From contig NZ_JAGIOF010000001.1 of NCBI RefSeq assembly GCF_017876535.1, positions 124,001-188,000 on the forward strand: a DNA stretch of 64,000 nucleotides, given 5' to 3'. Positions 1-9,009 of the stretch are shown here, in pieces. Both the position numbers and the translations under genes were made by a program. Position 1 is the first letter of the stretch; each line of letters starts with the position of its first letter. The DNA is from Paeniglutamicibacter kerguelensis. Its GTDB lineage: Bacteria; Actinomycetota; Actinomycetes; Actinomycetales; Micrococcaceae. The notes beneath the pieces are model-generated. The model had not been told where the DNA came from and did no database searches. It was given only the letters and a program-made list of their open reading frames with translations.

Positions 1-1222
1 CACCGCAGAGCAGCAATGATGCCAAGGGATCGTGGCTGCCCGAGAAACGCAATTCATCGGTCTTGAAGAACGCAAGATCCGCTTGCTTGCCGACAGCGAT
101 GGTGCCGATGTCGGTCCGCCCGAGCACCTTGGCCGAACCCTCGGTGGCCCATCCAAGGGCCCTTTCCACGGGAACATCGGCGCCGTAGCGCAGCCGCTGA
201 AGGTAGAGGGCCTGGCGCGCTTCGAGGATCATGTTGGAACCGTCGTTGGAGGCCGAACCGTCGACACCCAGTCCGACGGGGACCCCCGCCGCTTCGAGTT
301 CCAACACGCGTGCTATGCCCGACGAAAGCCTCATGTTCGAGGTTGCGCAGTGGGCCACGGCCGTCCCCGCTGCCCCAAGCTGGCGGATCTCCGCGTCATT
401 GAAATGAATGCCGTGACCGAGCCACGTTTGTGGTCCGAGCCAGCCCACGCTTTCCAGGTAATCGAGGAGCCGCAGGCCAAACTTGGAGAGGCAGAATTCT
501 TCCTCGTCCAGGGTCTCGGCCAGGTGGGTGTGCAGGCGGACATCGAATTGCCCGGCGAGTTTTGCGCTTTCGCTCATGGCCTGGGTCGTGACCGAGAACG
601 GGGAGCAGGGGGCCAACGCGATCTGAATCGAGGCTCCTGCCCCGCGCTCATGATAGGTCTCGATCAACCGCTGGCTGTCGGCCAGGACAACGTCCAAATC
701 CTGCACCGTCGACTGCGGCGGAAGCCCGCCGTCGTCTTCGCCCAGCGTCATCGACCCTCGGGTCAGCGTTGCCCGCATGCCAAAGTCCCTGACCGCTGCG
801 ACCTCGATGTCGATCGATTCATCCATGCCGTCGGGGAAGAGGTAGTGGTGGTCGGCCGCCGTGGTGCATCCCGAGAGAAGCAATTCAGCCAGGGCGACGC
901 GCACGGCGGCGTCGAGGGCATCGGGGGTCAATCGCGCCCAAACCTTGTAGAGATTCTGCAGCCACGGGAAGAGCGGGGCATTTGCGGCCGGGCCCCAGGC
1001 GCGGGTCAGTGTCTGGTAAAAGTGGTGGTGCGTGTTGATTAGTCCCGGCGTGATGACGTGGTTGCTTGCGTCGAAGACCTCGGCGTAAGGGGTCGTCGGG
1101 ACCTTGCCGGCCGGGACCAGCTCGACAATCAGGTTGTCCCGGACAACGATGCCGCTGGCAGCGTCGGTGGTACTTAGGATTCCTTGCGGGTTCTTGATCC
1201 ACAGGGCAGTCATGTTCGGCAT
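1..1222 (-). CDS. 8-oxoguanine deaminase-type amidohydrolase (C-terminus outside window)
   Basis: Metal-dependent amidohydrolase expected to deaminate 8-oxoguanine, or a related purine or triazine, to the hydroxy product. The N-terminus carries the metal-binding HHH within NTHHHFYQTLTR (about residues 63-74), followed by HTHLAE, GHGIHFND and GVDGSASNDGS, all typical of the 8-oxoguanine deaminase/hydroxyatrazine hydrolase branch. 407 codons are visible and the C-terminus lies before base 1. Three in-frame ATGs (1231, 1222, 1213) are possible; 1222 is preferred because AAGGA sits at a normal distance. It is a separate unit from the permease operon, whose terminator lies between them. The family is clear, the exact substrate is not. 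Confidence 0.85.
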   Translation of the reverse strand, partial: MPNMTALWIKNPQGILSTTDAASGIVVRDNLIVELVPAGKVPTTPYAEVFDASNHVITPGLINTHHHFYQTLTRAWGPAANAPLFPWLQNLYKVWARLTPDALDAAVRVALAELLLSGCTTAADHHYLFPDGMDESIDIEVAAVRDFGMRATLTRGSMTLGEDDGGLPPQSTVQDLDVVLADSQRLIETYHERGAGASIQIALAPCSPFSVTTQAMSESAKLAGQFDVRLHTHLAETLDEEEFCLSKFGLRLLDYLESVGWLGPQTWLGHGIHFNDAEIRQLGAAGTAVAHCATSNMRLSSGIARVLELEAAGVPVGLGVDGSASNDGSNMILEARQALYLQRLRYGADVPVERALGWATEGSAKVLGRTDIGTIAVGKQADLAFFKTDELRFSGSHDPLASLLLCG

Positions 1223-1369
1223 GGCCGACATTCCTTTCGTTGAGAAAAGATAAATGTCAGCTCAGTTATGCCTGTCTGCTGATCCAGGACGCCATGGCGT
1301 GCTTAGGAGACTAGCAATGTGATGCGCATCTCGGCAAGGCTTGTTTGGAAATTTGTTTTTGCATCGTGA

Positions 1370-1409
1370 AAAAGGCGTGCAATTTGCCGGAGCAAATTGC
1401 ACGCCTTTT
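1370..1409 (-). terminator. Rho-independent-like terminator after the permease gene
   Basis: A perfect 18-bp inverted repeat (1370-1387 and 1392-1409) with a 4-base loop CGGA. The arm ends in AAAA/TTTT, so either strand reads a stem followed by a T-run. It lies 21 bases after the stop of the permease gene and should end the agmatine deiminase-permease transcript. Confidence 0.85.
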
Positions 1410-1430
1410 GGTGGAAATACGACTAGGTCC

Positions 1431-2984
1431 TTAGACGCGTTCGCGTTCCGAATCGGGGGCGCGCTTGGGAAGGCTGCGTCCGCCGAAGAACTCGGGCCGC
1501 CGCACTGCCGCGCCCACCAGGAACAGGGCGCCCAGGGCGATGATGCCCACGCCGATGACAAACACCAACCCGATCCCGAAGACCTCCGAGCCCGACCCGT
1601 AGGCCGGGTCCCAGGAGTCGACGGCCGTCTGGATGAAGACTGCAACCAGTGCGATGCCGCCCAGCAGCGGGGCAAGCAGGCGCAGCAGGAAATTGCGCAG
1701 CGAGTCCAGCGCGGTGTGCCTGAAATACCAGACGCAGGCCAGTGCCGTGATGCCGTAGTAGAAGCAGATCATCATGCCCAGCGCCAGGATGGTGTCGTTC
1801 AGGACGTTGTTGCTCAACACCCGCATCAACGCGTAGAAGCCGGCCGAGACGCCGCCGGCGACGATGGTGGCAAAGGCGGGGGACTTGAACTTGTTGAGCG
1901 AGCTGAATCGCTTGGGCAGCGCGCCGTGGTGCGAGATCGCGAGCAGCGAGCGAGCCGGAGAGATCATGGTGGACTGCAGCGAGGCCGCGCAGGAGGAGAG
2001 TACCGCCAGCGAAAGCAGGATCGCGAACGGGCCCATGACCGGGGTGGCGATGGCGGTGAAGACGTTTGCGGAGTTCTCCGGGTTGCGCAAGCCCAGCCCG
2101 GTGTCGCCGACGCCGGCAAACATCACCGTGGCGATGGAACCGAGCAGGTAGATGGCCAGCACGCCGACGGCGGTCAGCGCCGCGGCCATGCCGGAAGTCT
2201 TCTCGCCGTTCTTGGTTTCCTCGGTCATGGTCAGACATACGTCCCAGCCCCAGAAGGCAAAGATCGACAGGCTCAGGCCCACTGCGAAGGCCGAGAAGGA
2301 ATCAATGTGCATCGGGTTGAACCAGGAGGCGTCAAAGGCCAGATGCCCCGGCTGGTCGGCGGCTTTGGAGAACGCGCTGATGGCAAACCAGGCGAGCACC
2401 GCCAGCTGGAATCCCACCAGGACGTATTGGACCAAACGCGTGGTGGTCAGCCCGCGGCAGGCGATGAAGACTGCCGCTCCGACGAAGGCCAGGCAGGTGA
2501 GGATGTTGATTGCGTTGTTGCCGGACAAGTCGGCCAGTGCCGGGTTTCCCGTGGCTTGGGCCAGGAAGAGGTAGAAGAAGTCCACCGCGACGCCGGCAAG
2601 GTTGGACAGCACGATGATGTTGGCCGCCAGCAGGCCCCATCCGCCCAGCCAGCCCAGGGCAGGGCCGAAGGCCTGGCTCACCCAAGTGAAGGTGGTGCCC
2701 GAATCGGGGGTGTCTGCGTTCAGTTCCCGGTAGGCCAGTGCGACCAGGAACATCGGGATGAAGCCGATGATGAAGATGGCCGGCAACTGGGTGCCGATGG
2801 CTTGTACCGTGGGGCCCAGCGAGGAGGTCAGCACGTAGGCCGGGGCGATGGTGGAGATGCCGATCATCACCGCGGCGAAGAGTCCCAGCTGGCCGGATGC
2901 CAGGCCCTTGCCGCGCACCAGGCCCGAGGCCGCGGAGGGCGCCGGGGTTGTTGCGGCCGAATTCTTCAGCGTGGACTGGCTCAT
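1431..2984 (-). CDS. APC-superfamily amino acid/polyamine permease
   Basis: 517-residue integral membrane transporter with about 12 hydrophobic segments, beginning after a 25-residue polar N-terminus (LGLFAAVMIGISTIAPAYVL is the first). The glycine-rich first helix and the length match the amino acid-polyamine-organocation superfamily. Its ATG overlaps the stop of the agmatine deiminase gene by four bases (ATGA, 2981-2984), so the two are translationally coupled. By context it probably imports agmatine or a related polyamine, which the upstream enzyme would hydrolyse. Substrate is inferred from context only. Confidence 0.88.
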   Translation of the reverse strand: MSQSTLKNSAATTPAPSAASGLVRGKGLASGQLGLFAAVMIGISTIAPAYVLTSSLGPTVQAIGTQLPAIFIIGFIPMFLVALAYRELNADTPDSGTTFTWVSQAFGPALGWLGGWGLLAANIIVLSNLAGVAVDFFYLFLAQATGNPALADLSGNNAINILTCLAFVGAAVFIACRGLTTTRLVQYVLVGFQLAVLAWFAISAFSKAADQPGHLAFDASWFNPMHIDSFSAFAVGLSLSIFAFWGWDVCLTMTEETKNGEKTSGMAAALTAVGVLAIYLLGSIATVMFAGVGDTGLGLRNPENSANVFTAIATPVMGPFAILLSLAVLSSCAASLQSTMISPARSLLAISHHGALPKRFSSLNKFKSPAFATIVAGGVSAGFYALMRVLSNNVLNDTILALGMMICFYYGITALACVWYFRHTALDSLRNFLLRLLAPLLGGIALVAVFIQTAVDSWDPAYGSGSEVFGIGLVFVIGVGIIALGALFLVGAAVRRPEFFGGRSLPKRAPDSERERV

Positions 2985-4015
2985 GACTCGTCGTCCTTTG
3001 TCGCTGGTTCCTGCTGGGTGATGCAGTGGATTCCGCCGCCGCGGGCAAATAACTCGCGGGCGTCGACACCGACGACCTTGCGTCCCGGGTAGGCGTCGGC
3101 CAGCACGGCAAGGGCCTTTTCGTCGTTGGGGTCGTTGAACGTGCAGGCTACGACGCCGCCGTTGATGACCAGGTGGTTGATGTAGCTGTAGTCCACGAAC
3201 CCTTCCTCGTCGCGCAGCGTGGCAGGGGCAGGGACCTCGATGACGTTGAACGGGCGGCCGGCTGCGTCGGTGGCCCCGTGGAAGGAAGTGATGATTTCGC
3301 GGCTGATTGCGTGGTCGGGGTGTTCCGGGTTGTGCTGGGTGTGGACCAGGACGTTTCCGGGGGAGGGGATGGTGGCAACGATGTCCACGTGGCCGCGGGT
3401 GCCGAATTCCTCGGAGTCGCGGCTCAGGCCGCGGGGCAGCCAATGGACCTTGGTGGCCCCGAGGGTGCGGGCGAACTCGGCCTCGACCTCTTCCTTGGTG
3501 ATCCCGGGGTTGCGTCCGGCGTCCAGCTGGACGGTTTCGGTGGCCAGCACCGTACCTTCGCCGTCGACGTGGATGCCGCCGCCCTCGTTGACCAGCGTCG
3601 AGGCGATCCGCTGAACGCCCGCCCATTCGGCGACCGCCGCGCCGATCTTCGAGTCCTTGTCCCACGATGCCCAGTCCTGGGCGCCCCAGCCGTTGAAGAC
3701 CCAGTCGACGGCGGCAAGTTCCCCGGCGTCGTTGGTGACGAAGGTGGGGCCGATGTCGCGCATCCAGGCGTCGTTGAGTTCCGCAGTGCGGATTTCGATG
3801 CGCCCGTCGAGGTAGTCCGAAGCAATCGCGGTGTCGGAGGGATCCACGACCATGACCACTGGCGCGAACTCGGCCACGGCATGGGCAACATTGGCCCAGG
3901 TGGAGCGGGCCGCGTGGGCCTCGGCGTCGGTCTCTCCGAGGGTGTAGCCTTCGTGGGGGAATGCCATCCAGACGCGTTTCTGCGCCGAGGTTTCTGCGGG
4001 CATGGTCCAGTTCAT
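2981..4015 (-). CDS. aguA: Agmatine deiminase
   Basis: 344-residue porphyromonas-type peptidyl-arginine deiminase family protein that hydrolyses agmatine to N-carbamoylputrescine and ammonia in the cytoplasm. Visible catalytic elements are NDAWMRD (residues 81-87), the GHVDI histidine in mid-protein and GGGIHC with the nucleophile Cys331 close to the C-terminus. The start ATG at 4015 is chosen for its AGGAG seven bases upstream; a longer frame exists but lacks a ribosome site. First gene of a two-gene operon with the permease. Two palindromic operators and a divergent TetR gene lie directly upstream, so expression is probably repressed until the substrate is present. Confidence 0.92.
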   Translation of the reverse strand: MNWTMPAETSAQKRVWMAFPHEGYTLGETDAEAHAARSTWANVAHAVAEFAPVVMVVDPSDTAIASDYLDGRIEIRTAELNDAWMRDIGPTFVTNDAGELAAVDWVFNGWGAQDWASWDKDSKIGAAVAEWAGVQRIASTLVNEGGGIHVDGEGTVLATETVQLDAGRNPGITKEEVEAEFARTLGATKVHWLPRGLSRDSEEFGTRGHVDIVATIPSPGNVLVHTQHNPEHPDHAISREIITSFHGATDAAGRPFNVIEVPAPATLRDEEGFVDYSYINHLVINGGVVACTFNDPNDEKALAVLADAYPGRKVVGVDARELFARGGGIHCITQQEPATKDDES

Positions 4016-4112
4016 GGTGTTGCTCCTGCGGGGGTTTGCTGCCTGAACGGGAGTGTTTGGCCGTGCCGCTTCCCGCCTGGATGCACCGGGGCGGGAGACT
4101 CCTGTCACAGTA

Positions 4113-4129
4113 AATGAATGTCGTTCGTT
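4113..4129. promoter_or_regulatory. Palindromic operator 1 (probable TetR-family site)
   Basis: Imperfect inverted repeat AATGAAT-GTC-GTTCGTT. It matches operator 2 in arm sequence and in the 3-base centre, and lies about 100 bases upstream of the agmatine deiminase start. Confidence 0.7.
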
Positions 4130-4167
4130 TTAGTATGGTGCCTTGGATCACGTTGCGCAAGGGGTAA

Positions 4168-4184
4168 AACGAATTTCATTCGTT
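4168..4184. promoter_or_regulatory. Palindromic operator 2 (probable TetR-family site)
   Basis: Perfect inverted repeat AACGAAT-TTC-ATTCGTT, 55 bases centre-to-centre from operator 1 and 43 bases before the TetR start. The pair suggests that the regulator controls both its own gene and the divergent aguA operon. Confidence 0.75.
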
Positions 4185-4226
4185 AGACTCAAGGTCAGAA
4201 CACAACAACCCAGGGAGTCTTCTTCG

Positions 4227-4847
4227 ATGGCACGACCCAGCAGCCCGAAACTATCGGCACCGGCAATTGCCGCGGCGGCCCTCGAGCTCGTGGACGCCCA
4301 CGGAGAATTCACGATTCCGCACCTGGCCAAGGTCATGGGGGTGAGTCCGTCGTCGCTCTACAACCACGTTTCGTCGAAGGACGACATCATTGAGATGATG
4401 CGCGGGCAGGCCATGGGGGAAATCGAGCTGCCCGACCCGGATACGGATTGGGTGCAGGCCCTGCGGCAGATCGCCAAGGGATACATGCGTTCCTACTCCA
4501 AGCACCCGCGGCTCATCCCGCTGCTGACGGCACACACCGTCCGTGACGAGCTGACGCTGAGGGTCTACGACCTGCTCGCCGAGGCCTTTGCCCGTGGCAG
4601 GTTCAGCGCAAGCGACTCCCTGGCCGCGATCACGGTGCTGGATTCGTTTGTGCTCGGTTCGGCGTTGGACGCCGCCGCGCCGTCCCAGGTGTGGGAATCA
4701 AACGAGGACTCCTCGGAGGCCTGGCGCACAGCGCTCGAGGCGGGACTGGCGGTCAGCGACAGGGCACAAACGACATTCGAGTACGGCCTGGAGATCCTGT
4801 TGGCGGGATTCTCCCTCCAGGCCGCCTCGGTTGTCAGCGTCGGTTAG
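4227..4847 (+). CDS. TetR-family transcriptional regulator
   Basis: 206-residue TetR-type repressor with an N-terminal three-helix DNA-binding domain (roughly residues 8-55, with SPSSLYNHVSSKDDI as the recognition-helix region) and an all-helical ligand domain. The ATG at 4227 follows GGGAG (4213-4217). It is divergent from the agmatine deiminase-permease operon across 211 bases that contain two matching palindromes, making it the likely local regulator responding to agmatine or a product. Its stop overlaps the stop of the convergent helicase gene by four bases. Confidence 0.88.
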   Translation: MARPSSPKLSAPAIAAAALELVDAHGEFTIPHLAKVMGVSPSSLYNHVSSKDDIIEMMRGQAMGEIELPDPDTDWVQALRQIAKGYMRSYSKHPRLIPLLTAHTVRDELTLRVYDLLAEAFARGRFSASDSLAAITVLDSFVLGSALDAAAPSQVWESNEDSSEAWRTALEAGLAVSDRAQTTFEYGLEILLAGFSLQAASVVSVG

Positions 4848-7800
4848 CGCAGCAATTCGCGGATGTCGTCCGCGTTGAGCACCTTGCCGAAACCGGCGCC
4901 CTCGTCCATGACCGAGGAAATCAGCTGGCGCTTGGAATCCTGCAGCGCCACAACCTTTTCCTCGATGGTGTTCTTGGCAACCATCCGGTAGACCATCACG
5001 TTGCGCGTCTGACCGATGCGGTGGGCGCGGTCAACCGCCTGCGACTCCGCGGCGGGGTTCCACCACGGGTCCAGCAGGAAGCAGTAGTCGGCCTCTGTCA
5101 GGTTCAGCCCGAATCCGCCGGCCTTCAGCGAAATCAGGAACACCGGAGCCGCACCGGACTTGAACGAGTCGATGACCTCGGCGCGCTTGCGCGTGGAACC
5201 GTCAAGGTACGCGTAGGGCGTGCCCGCCGCCTCCAACCGGTCCGCGGCCTTCTTCAGGAAGGACGTGAACTGGGAGAAGATCAGTGCGCGGTGGCCCTCC
5301 GCGATGACATCCTCGAGCTGTTCGAAGAGCATGTCCAGTTTCGCGCTGGAAATGTCCGCATACTCCTCGTCCACCAGCGAGGCATCCAGCGAGAGCATGC
5401 GCAACAGCGTCAGCGACTGGAAGATCGTAAAGCGGTTCTTGTCCATGTCGTCGACCAGGCGCAGCACCTTCTGGCGTTCGCGCTGCAGGTGCGTGTCGTA
5501 GATCTTGCGGTGCTGCGGGGAAAGCTCCACGTGCAGCACCTGCTCCTGCTTCGGCGGCAGGTCCGTGACAACGGCATCCTTAGTGCGGCGCAGCATGAAC
5601 GGGCGGATCCGCCGGCGCAGCCGCGACAGCGGTTCGTCGAGCCCCTGGCGCTCGATCGGGCGCTGGTAGTTTTCCGCGAAACGCACGGCGGAGGGGAACA
5701 GCCCCGGGGAAACGATGGCGAAGATCGACCACAGTTCCATCAGGTTGTTTTCCATCGGGGTGCCGGTGATGGCCAGCTTGAAGCGGGCGGGCATGTCCCT
5801 GGCCACGTGGTGGGCCTTGGTTGCCTTGTTCTTCACGAACTGGGCTTCGTCGAGGATCAACCCCGCCCAGGCGACGTCCGCATATGCATCCGCATCGAGG
5901 CGCAGCAACGTATAGGACGTCACCACGATGTCGTAGTCCTTGGCGAGCTGGGCCAGCGTCGCAGTGGCGCGGGTCTCGGTGTCGGTGATCGCCGCGACCT
6001 TCAGGCTCGGCGCAAAGCGTGCCGCCTCGTCCTTCCAGTTGGACACCACGGAGGTCGGTGCGACCACCAGGAACGGCGCGCGCCGGGTGGCGTCCTGGGG
6101 CAGGTCCGGGTGGTCCTGCGGGTTCGCCCAGATCTGGTGGGCGTGCAGGATCAGCGCCAGGGTCTGCAGCGTCTTGCCCAGGCCCATGTCATCGGCCAGC
6201 ACGCCGCCCAGGCCGTTGCTCCACAGGGTGCTCAGCCAGCCGAAGCCCTCCACCTGGTAGGGGCGCAGCGTGGCGTTGAGCGTGTCCGGCAGTTGCGCCG
6301 GGGCGGAGTCCTTGAGGTTCAGCAGCGCGCCGAGCGAACTCGCCCACGCGTCGGGCCCCTCGATGTGGACAGCCAGGGCATCGAGTTCTTCCCAGAGGGA
6401 GAGCTGGTACTGGGTGATGGAAAGGTCCGCGTCCTTGTCCTTCATGTCGCGCAGCGCCCCGGCCTCCGCGACGAGGTTGCGCAGCTTCTCAAAGAGCGGG
6501 TTGTCCAGCGAGAAGTAGCTCCGGTCCGGCATCAGCAGCTTGGTCTGGCCGTTGGAGAGGGCGCGCAACACGTCGGCGAAGGGGATCTGGCGGTCGCCGA
6601 TGGAGATCAGCAGACCCAGGTCGAACCAGTCGCGCCGGTCCGATTCGACGGTGGTGATGGTCAGCTCGGGCGCCTCGGTGAGCTCGTGGAAGACGGGGCG
6701 GACGCCCTTTTCCTCGATCACCAGACCGTCGAGGTTTTCCAGTTCCGGCAGCGTGCGGCGTACGAAGTCGATGACGTCGAGGCCCTGCAGGTGCTTGGGG
6801 CCAAGGACCGCCGATTCCAGGGCGGGGAAGTCGTTGAGGATTTCCAGGGCCGCGGACTCCAGGGCGCTTTCCACCACGGTGTCGCGGTCCTCGGCCTCGA
6901 CGACCAGACCGTTGTAGTCGAAGACCCAGTCCAGTTCCACGTTGTCGCGCGAGCCGTAGCGGATCTTGGTGACAAGCTTCGGGGGCAGCACCGCAGGCAG
7001 CTCGACGCTGGCATCGGGGCTGGTGACGCGCAGCTTGCGGGCCAGCCTCGGGTATACCCGGGAGAAGAACTCTTCCGATTCCTTTTCCGGCACCGTGACG
7101 GGTTCCGGGTGGTGCAACATAATAAGTTCGCTGGCCGAGAGCCCTCCGGGGACCTGTCCCAGGAAGATCTGGTTGTGGTCGTCGCTGGCGGCGTACACGC
7201 CGTGGTTGCCGATGGCGCCGGCGGCGGAGTCGGCATCAAGGTCGATGCGCACGTCCCCGATCAGCAGGCTGGGGGCCAGCTCGATGCCCTCCGCGACGGT
7301 GGTGGCACCCAGGGACGCATGGGCCGGTTCCAGGAGCGTGATCCGGGTGTTGGTCTTGGTTCCGATCAGTGCCACACCGAGCTTCTTCGCCTCGGCCAGC
7401 AGCGGCCAGAGCAGCGAGGAAGAGAACTCGTCGAGGTATAGCCAGTCGTTGTCCTCGCCGAAGTAGAGCTGCCCGTTGGCGCGGTAGAGCGGCACAAACT
7501 GGCAGAACCACCGGTGCTGTTCGGCATCCAGGTTCAACCCGTAGGTCTTGAAACTGATGGTGTTCCAGCGCAGGTTTCCGCGAACCCAGCGTTCCGCGCC
7601 GGTGCGGACCATGGGTCGCACGCCCAGGCGCCACCTGCGGCTTGCGACCTTCTGCTGCCCGACGCCGGAACCCGGGGCCCACTGCTGGTGGGCGCTGAGC
7701 GTGGTGTCCTGCAATTCGAATTGCAGTCCCATGTGGGCCACGGGATTCTTGGCGCTCGCCGAGGAGAGGCTCTTGGGTGCGGCGACGGGCGTGAGCAATT

Positions 7801-8173
7801 GCTGAAGCGACTGCTGCCAAGCCGGAACGCTGACGGTGGCGCTGCGGAACACCACGTCCTTGGCGCGCAAGTGCAGGGTGTTGGAATAGATCAGCAGTGC
7901 CGCAACGTGCTTGCACTTGGGCGCATCCCCGCAGGGGCACTCGCCCTCGTCGATGAGCCAGGCTTCCTTTTTGAAGACCAGGGTGATCTCCACCGAATAG
8001 GTCGGGTTCTCATCCTCGCTGACCCGTCCGGCGAGCACCGCTGAGTCGGGGTCCCAGGTGATATCGCCCAGTGAGGCATCGGTGGCAAGTACCTTGCCAC
8101 GGGTAAAGGCGGCACCACCAACGACGCGCAGGATTTCACGCGCATCGACCATGGGGAAAGCAGAATCGGTCAT
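4844..8173 (-). CDS. SNF2/SWI2-family DEAD-like helicase with SWIM zinc finger
   Basis: 1109-residue DNA-dependent ATPase of the bacterial Rad54/HepA-like SNF2 group. An N-terminal SWIM zinc finger (C79-x-C81 ... C87-x-H89, in GECPCGDAPKCKHV) is followed by a long linker domain. The SNF2 ATPase core carries Walker A DDMGLGKTLQTL and Walker B ILDEAQFVKN, and the C-terminal helicase lobe carries WWNPAAESQAVDRAHRIGQ. Such proteins are thought to remodel protein-DNA or polymerase-DNA complexes; the precise role here is unknown. The AGGAGG directly abuts the ATG at 8173, so a start at Met8 is also possible. Monocistronic. Confidence 0.93.
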   Translation of the reverse strand: MTDSAFPMVDAREILRVVGGAAFTRGKVLATDASLGDITWDPDSAVLAGRVSEDENPTYSVEITLVFKKEAWLIDEGECPCGDAPKCKHVAALLIYSNTLHLRAKDVVFRSATVSVPAWQQSLQQLLTPVAAPKSLSSASAKNPVAHMGLQFELQDTTLSAHQQWAPGSGVGQQKVASRRWRLGVRPMVRTGAERWVRGNLRWNTISFKTYGLNLDAEQHRWFCQFVPLYRANGQLYFGEDNDWLYLDEFSSSLLWPLLAEAKKLGVALIGTKTNTRITLLEPAHASLGATTVAEGIELAPSLLIGDVRIDLDADSAAGAIGNHGVYAASDDHNQIFLGQVPGGLSASELIMLHHPEPVTVPEKESEEFFSRVYPRLARKLRVTSPDASVELPAVLPPKLVTKIRYGSRDNVELDWVFDYNGLVVEAEDRDTVVESALESAALEILNDFPALESAVLGPKHLQGLDVIDFVRRTLPELENLDGLVIEEKGVRPVFHELTEAPELTITTVESDRRDWFDLGLLISIGDRQIPFADVLRALSNGQTKLLMPDRSYFSLDNPLFEKLRNLVAEAGALRDMKDKDADLSITQYQLSLWEELDALAVHIEGPDAWASSLGALLNLKDSAPAQLPDTLNATLRPYQVEGFGWLSTLWSNGLGGVLADDMGLGKTLQTLALILHAHQIWANPQDHPDLPQDATRRAPFLVVAPTSVVSNWKDEAARFAPSLKVAAITDTETRATATLAQLAKDYDIVVTSYTLLRLDADAYADVAWAGLILDEAQFVKNKATKAHHVARDMPARFKLAITGTPMENNLMELWSIFAIVSPGLFPSAVRFAENYQRPIERQGLDEPLSRLRRRIRPFMLRRTKDAVVTDLPPKQEQVLHVELSPQHRKIYDTHLQRERQKVLRLVDDMDKNRFTIFQSLTLLRMLSLDASLVDEEYADISSAKLDMLFEQLEDVIAEGHRALIFSQFTSFLKKAADRLEAAGTPYAYLDGSTRKRAEVIDSFKSGAAPVFLISLKAGGFGLNLTEADYCFLLDPWWNPAAESQAVDRAHRIGQTRNVMVYRMVAKNTIEEKVVALQDSKRQLISSVMDEGAGFGKVLNADDIRELLR

Positions 8174-8360
8174 CCTCCTATCGTTTCACGTTCCGGGGCC
8201 AGAGGACGAACCGATGGCAGTGTTGTGCGCATTATTCGTGGTGCGTGTTAATCACGGTGCCGCCCGCCCCTGGCCCGGTGTGTGTTTCTTCGTCCCCGAT
8301 GGCCGTCGGCGCAGGCTCCTTAACGGCACGTCGGGCGGCCTCTCGAATGCGACTCCCGGC

Positions 8361-8845
8361 CTATGCCGACTGGACAGACGTTTTCCTGAAACGGAACAGC
8401 CCGACCGTCAGGTATATGCCTGCGGGAATCAGCGCCCATAGCCATAGCTGGGGAATGAATTCCTGCGGGCCGGTGCGGGAAATGCTGGTGTCGGTTCTTT
8501 CCGCGGCATTCCAGAGCCAGGTGTCCACCGGCGCACTCAATCCCCATGAGGCCGCCACGGCTAGATTCCAGGACAAGCGGGCTGAAAGCCGGGAGTTCCG
8601 GAACCGGAAGCAGCCAGGCCAACGGTGATGATGAGCATGACAACAGCAAACGGGACAAATTCGCCGATGATGCCAAAGTCGTCAAAGACCATCGTGAGGA
8701 TGCCGGATAACGCTGCGAAATGGCACTATCCTGCAGCAATCCCATGTGCAACCAGCGACAGTTGAACATTTGGGCCGAGCACGTTTCCGTCCATGGCATC
8801 AAAACGACTCGCGATAAGACCAATTGAAATGATTGATTTAGCGCT
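8361..8845 (-). pseudogene. Frameshifted remnant of a small membrane protein
   Basis: Three protein-like segments lie in successive reading frames on the minus strand. The first is around 8730-8835 (ISIGLIASRFDAMDG, then a stop). The second is around 8600-8710 (FDDFGIIGEFVPFAVVMLII, hydrophobic). The last, 8361-8615, ends in a clear membrane helix (QLWLWALIPAGIYLTVGLFR) and a normal stop. Together they would form one protein of about 150 residues with two or more membrane helices, interrupted by at least two frame changes. No family was recognised. It could instead be sequencing error in a real gene. Confidence 0.45.
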
Positions 8846-9009
8846 CGCGGGACAACGACATTCAATTGCCTTGGAATTCGCCCCCAAGTGCTCGTGCTCC
8901 TTGATTGGCCATTCCCGCCGGGAATTGGCTCAGGGCGCGTCGGGGACTTCGCACGTCAATTCCGCCTAGAATCGCCATCCGGGACAAAGAATGAAACGAG
9001 GTTGGTTCC

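Noticed and set aside
1341..3092. A 583-codon open frame on the plus strand opposite the permease
   Set aside because: Composition artefact (very rich in Gly, Gln, Asp); it also runs through the terminator hairpin. The minus-strand permease is certain.
4691..7441. A 916-codon open frame on the plus strand opposite the helicase gene
   Set aside because: High third-position GC keeps the antisense frame open. The minus strand carries all SNF2 motifs, and the plus frame has no recognisable domain and an Arg/Gln/Val-biased composition.
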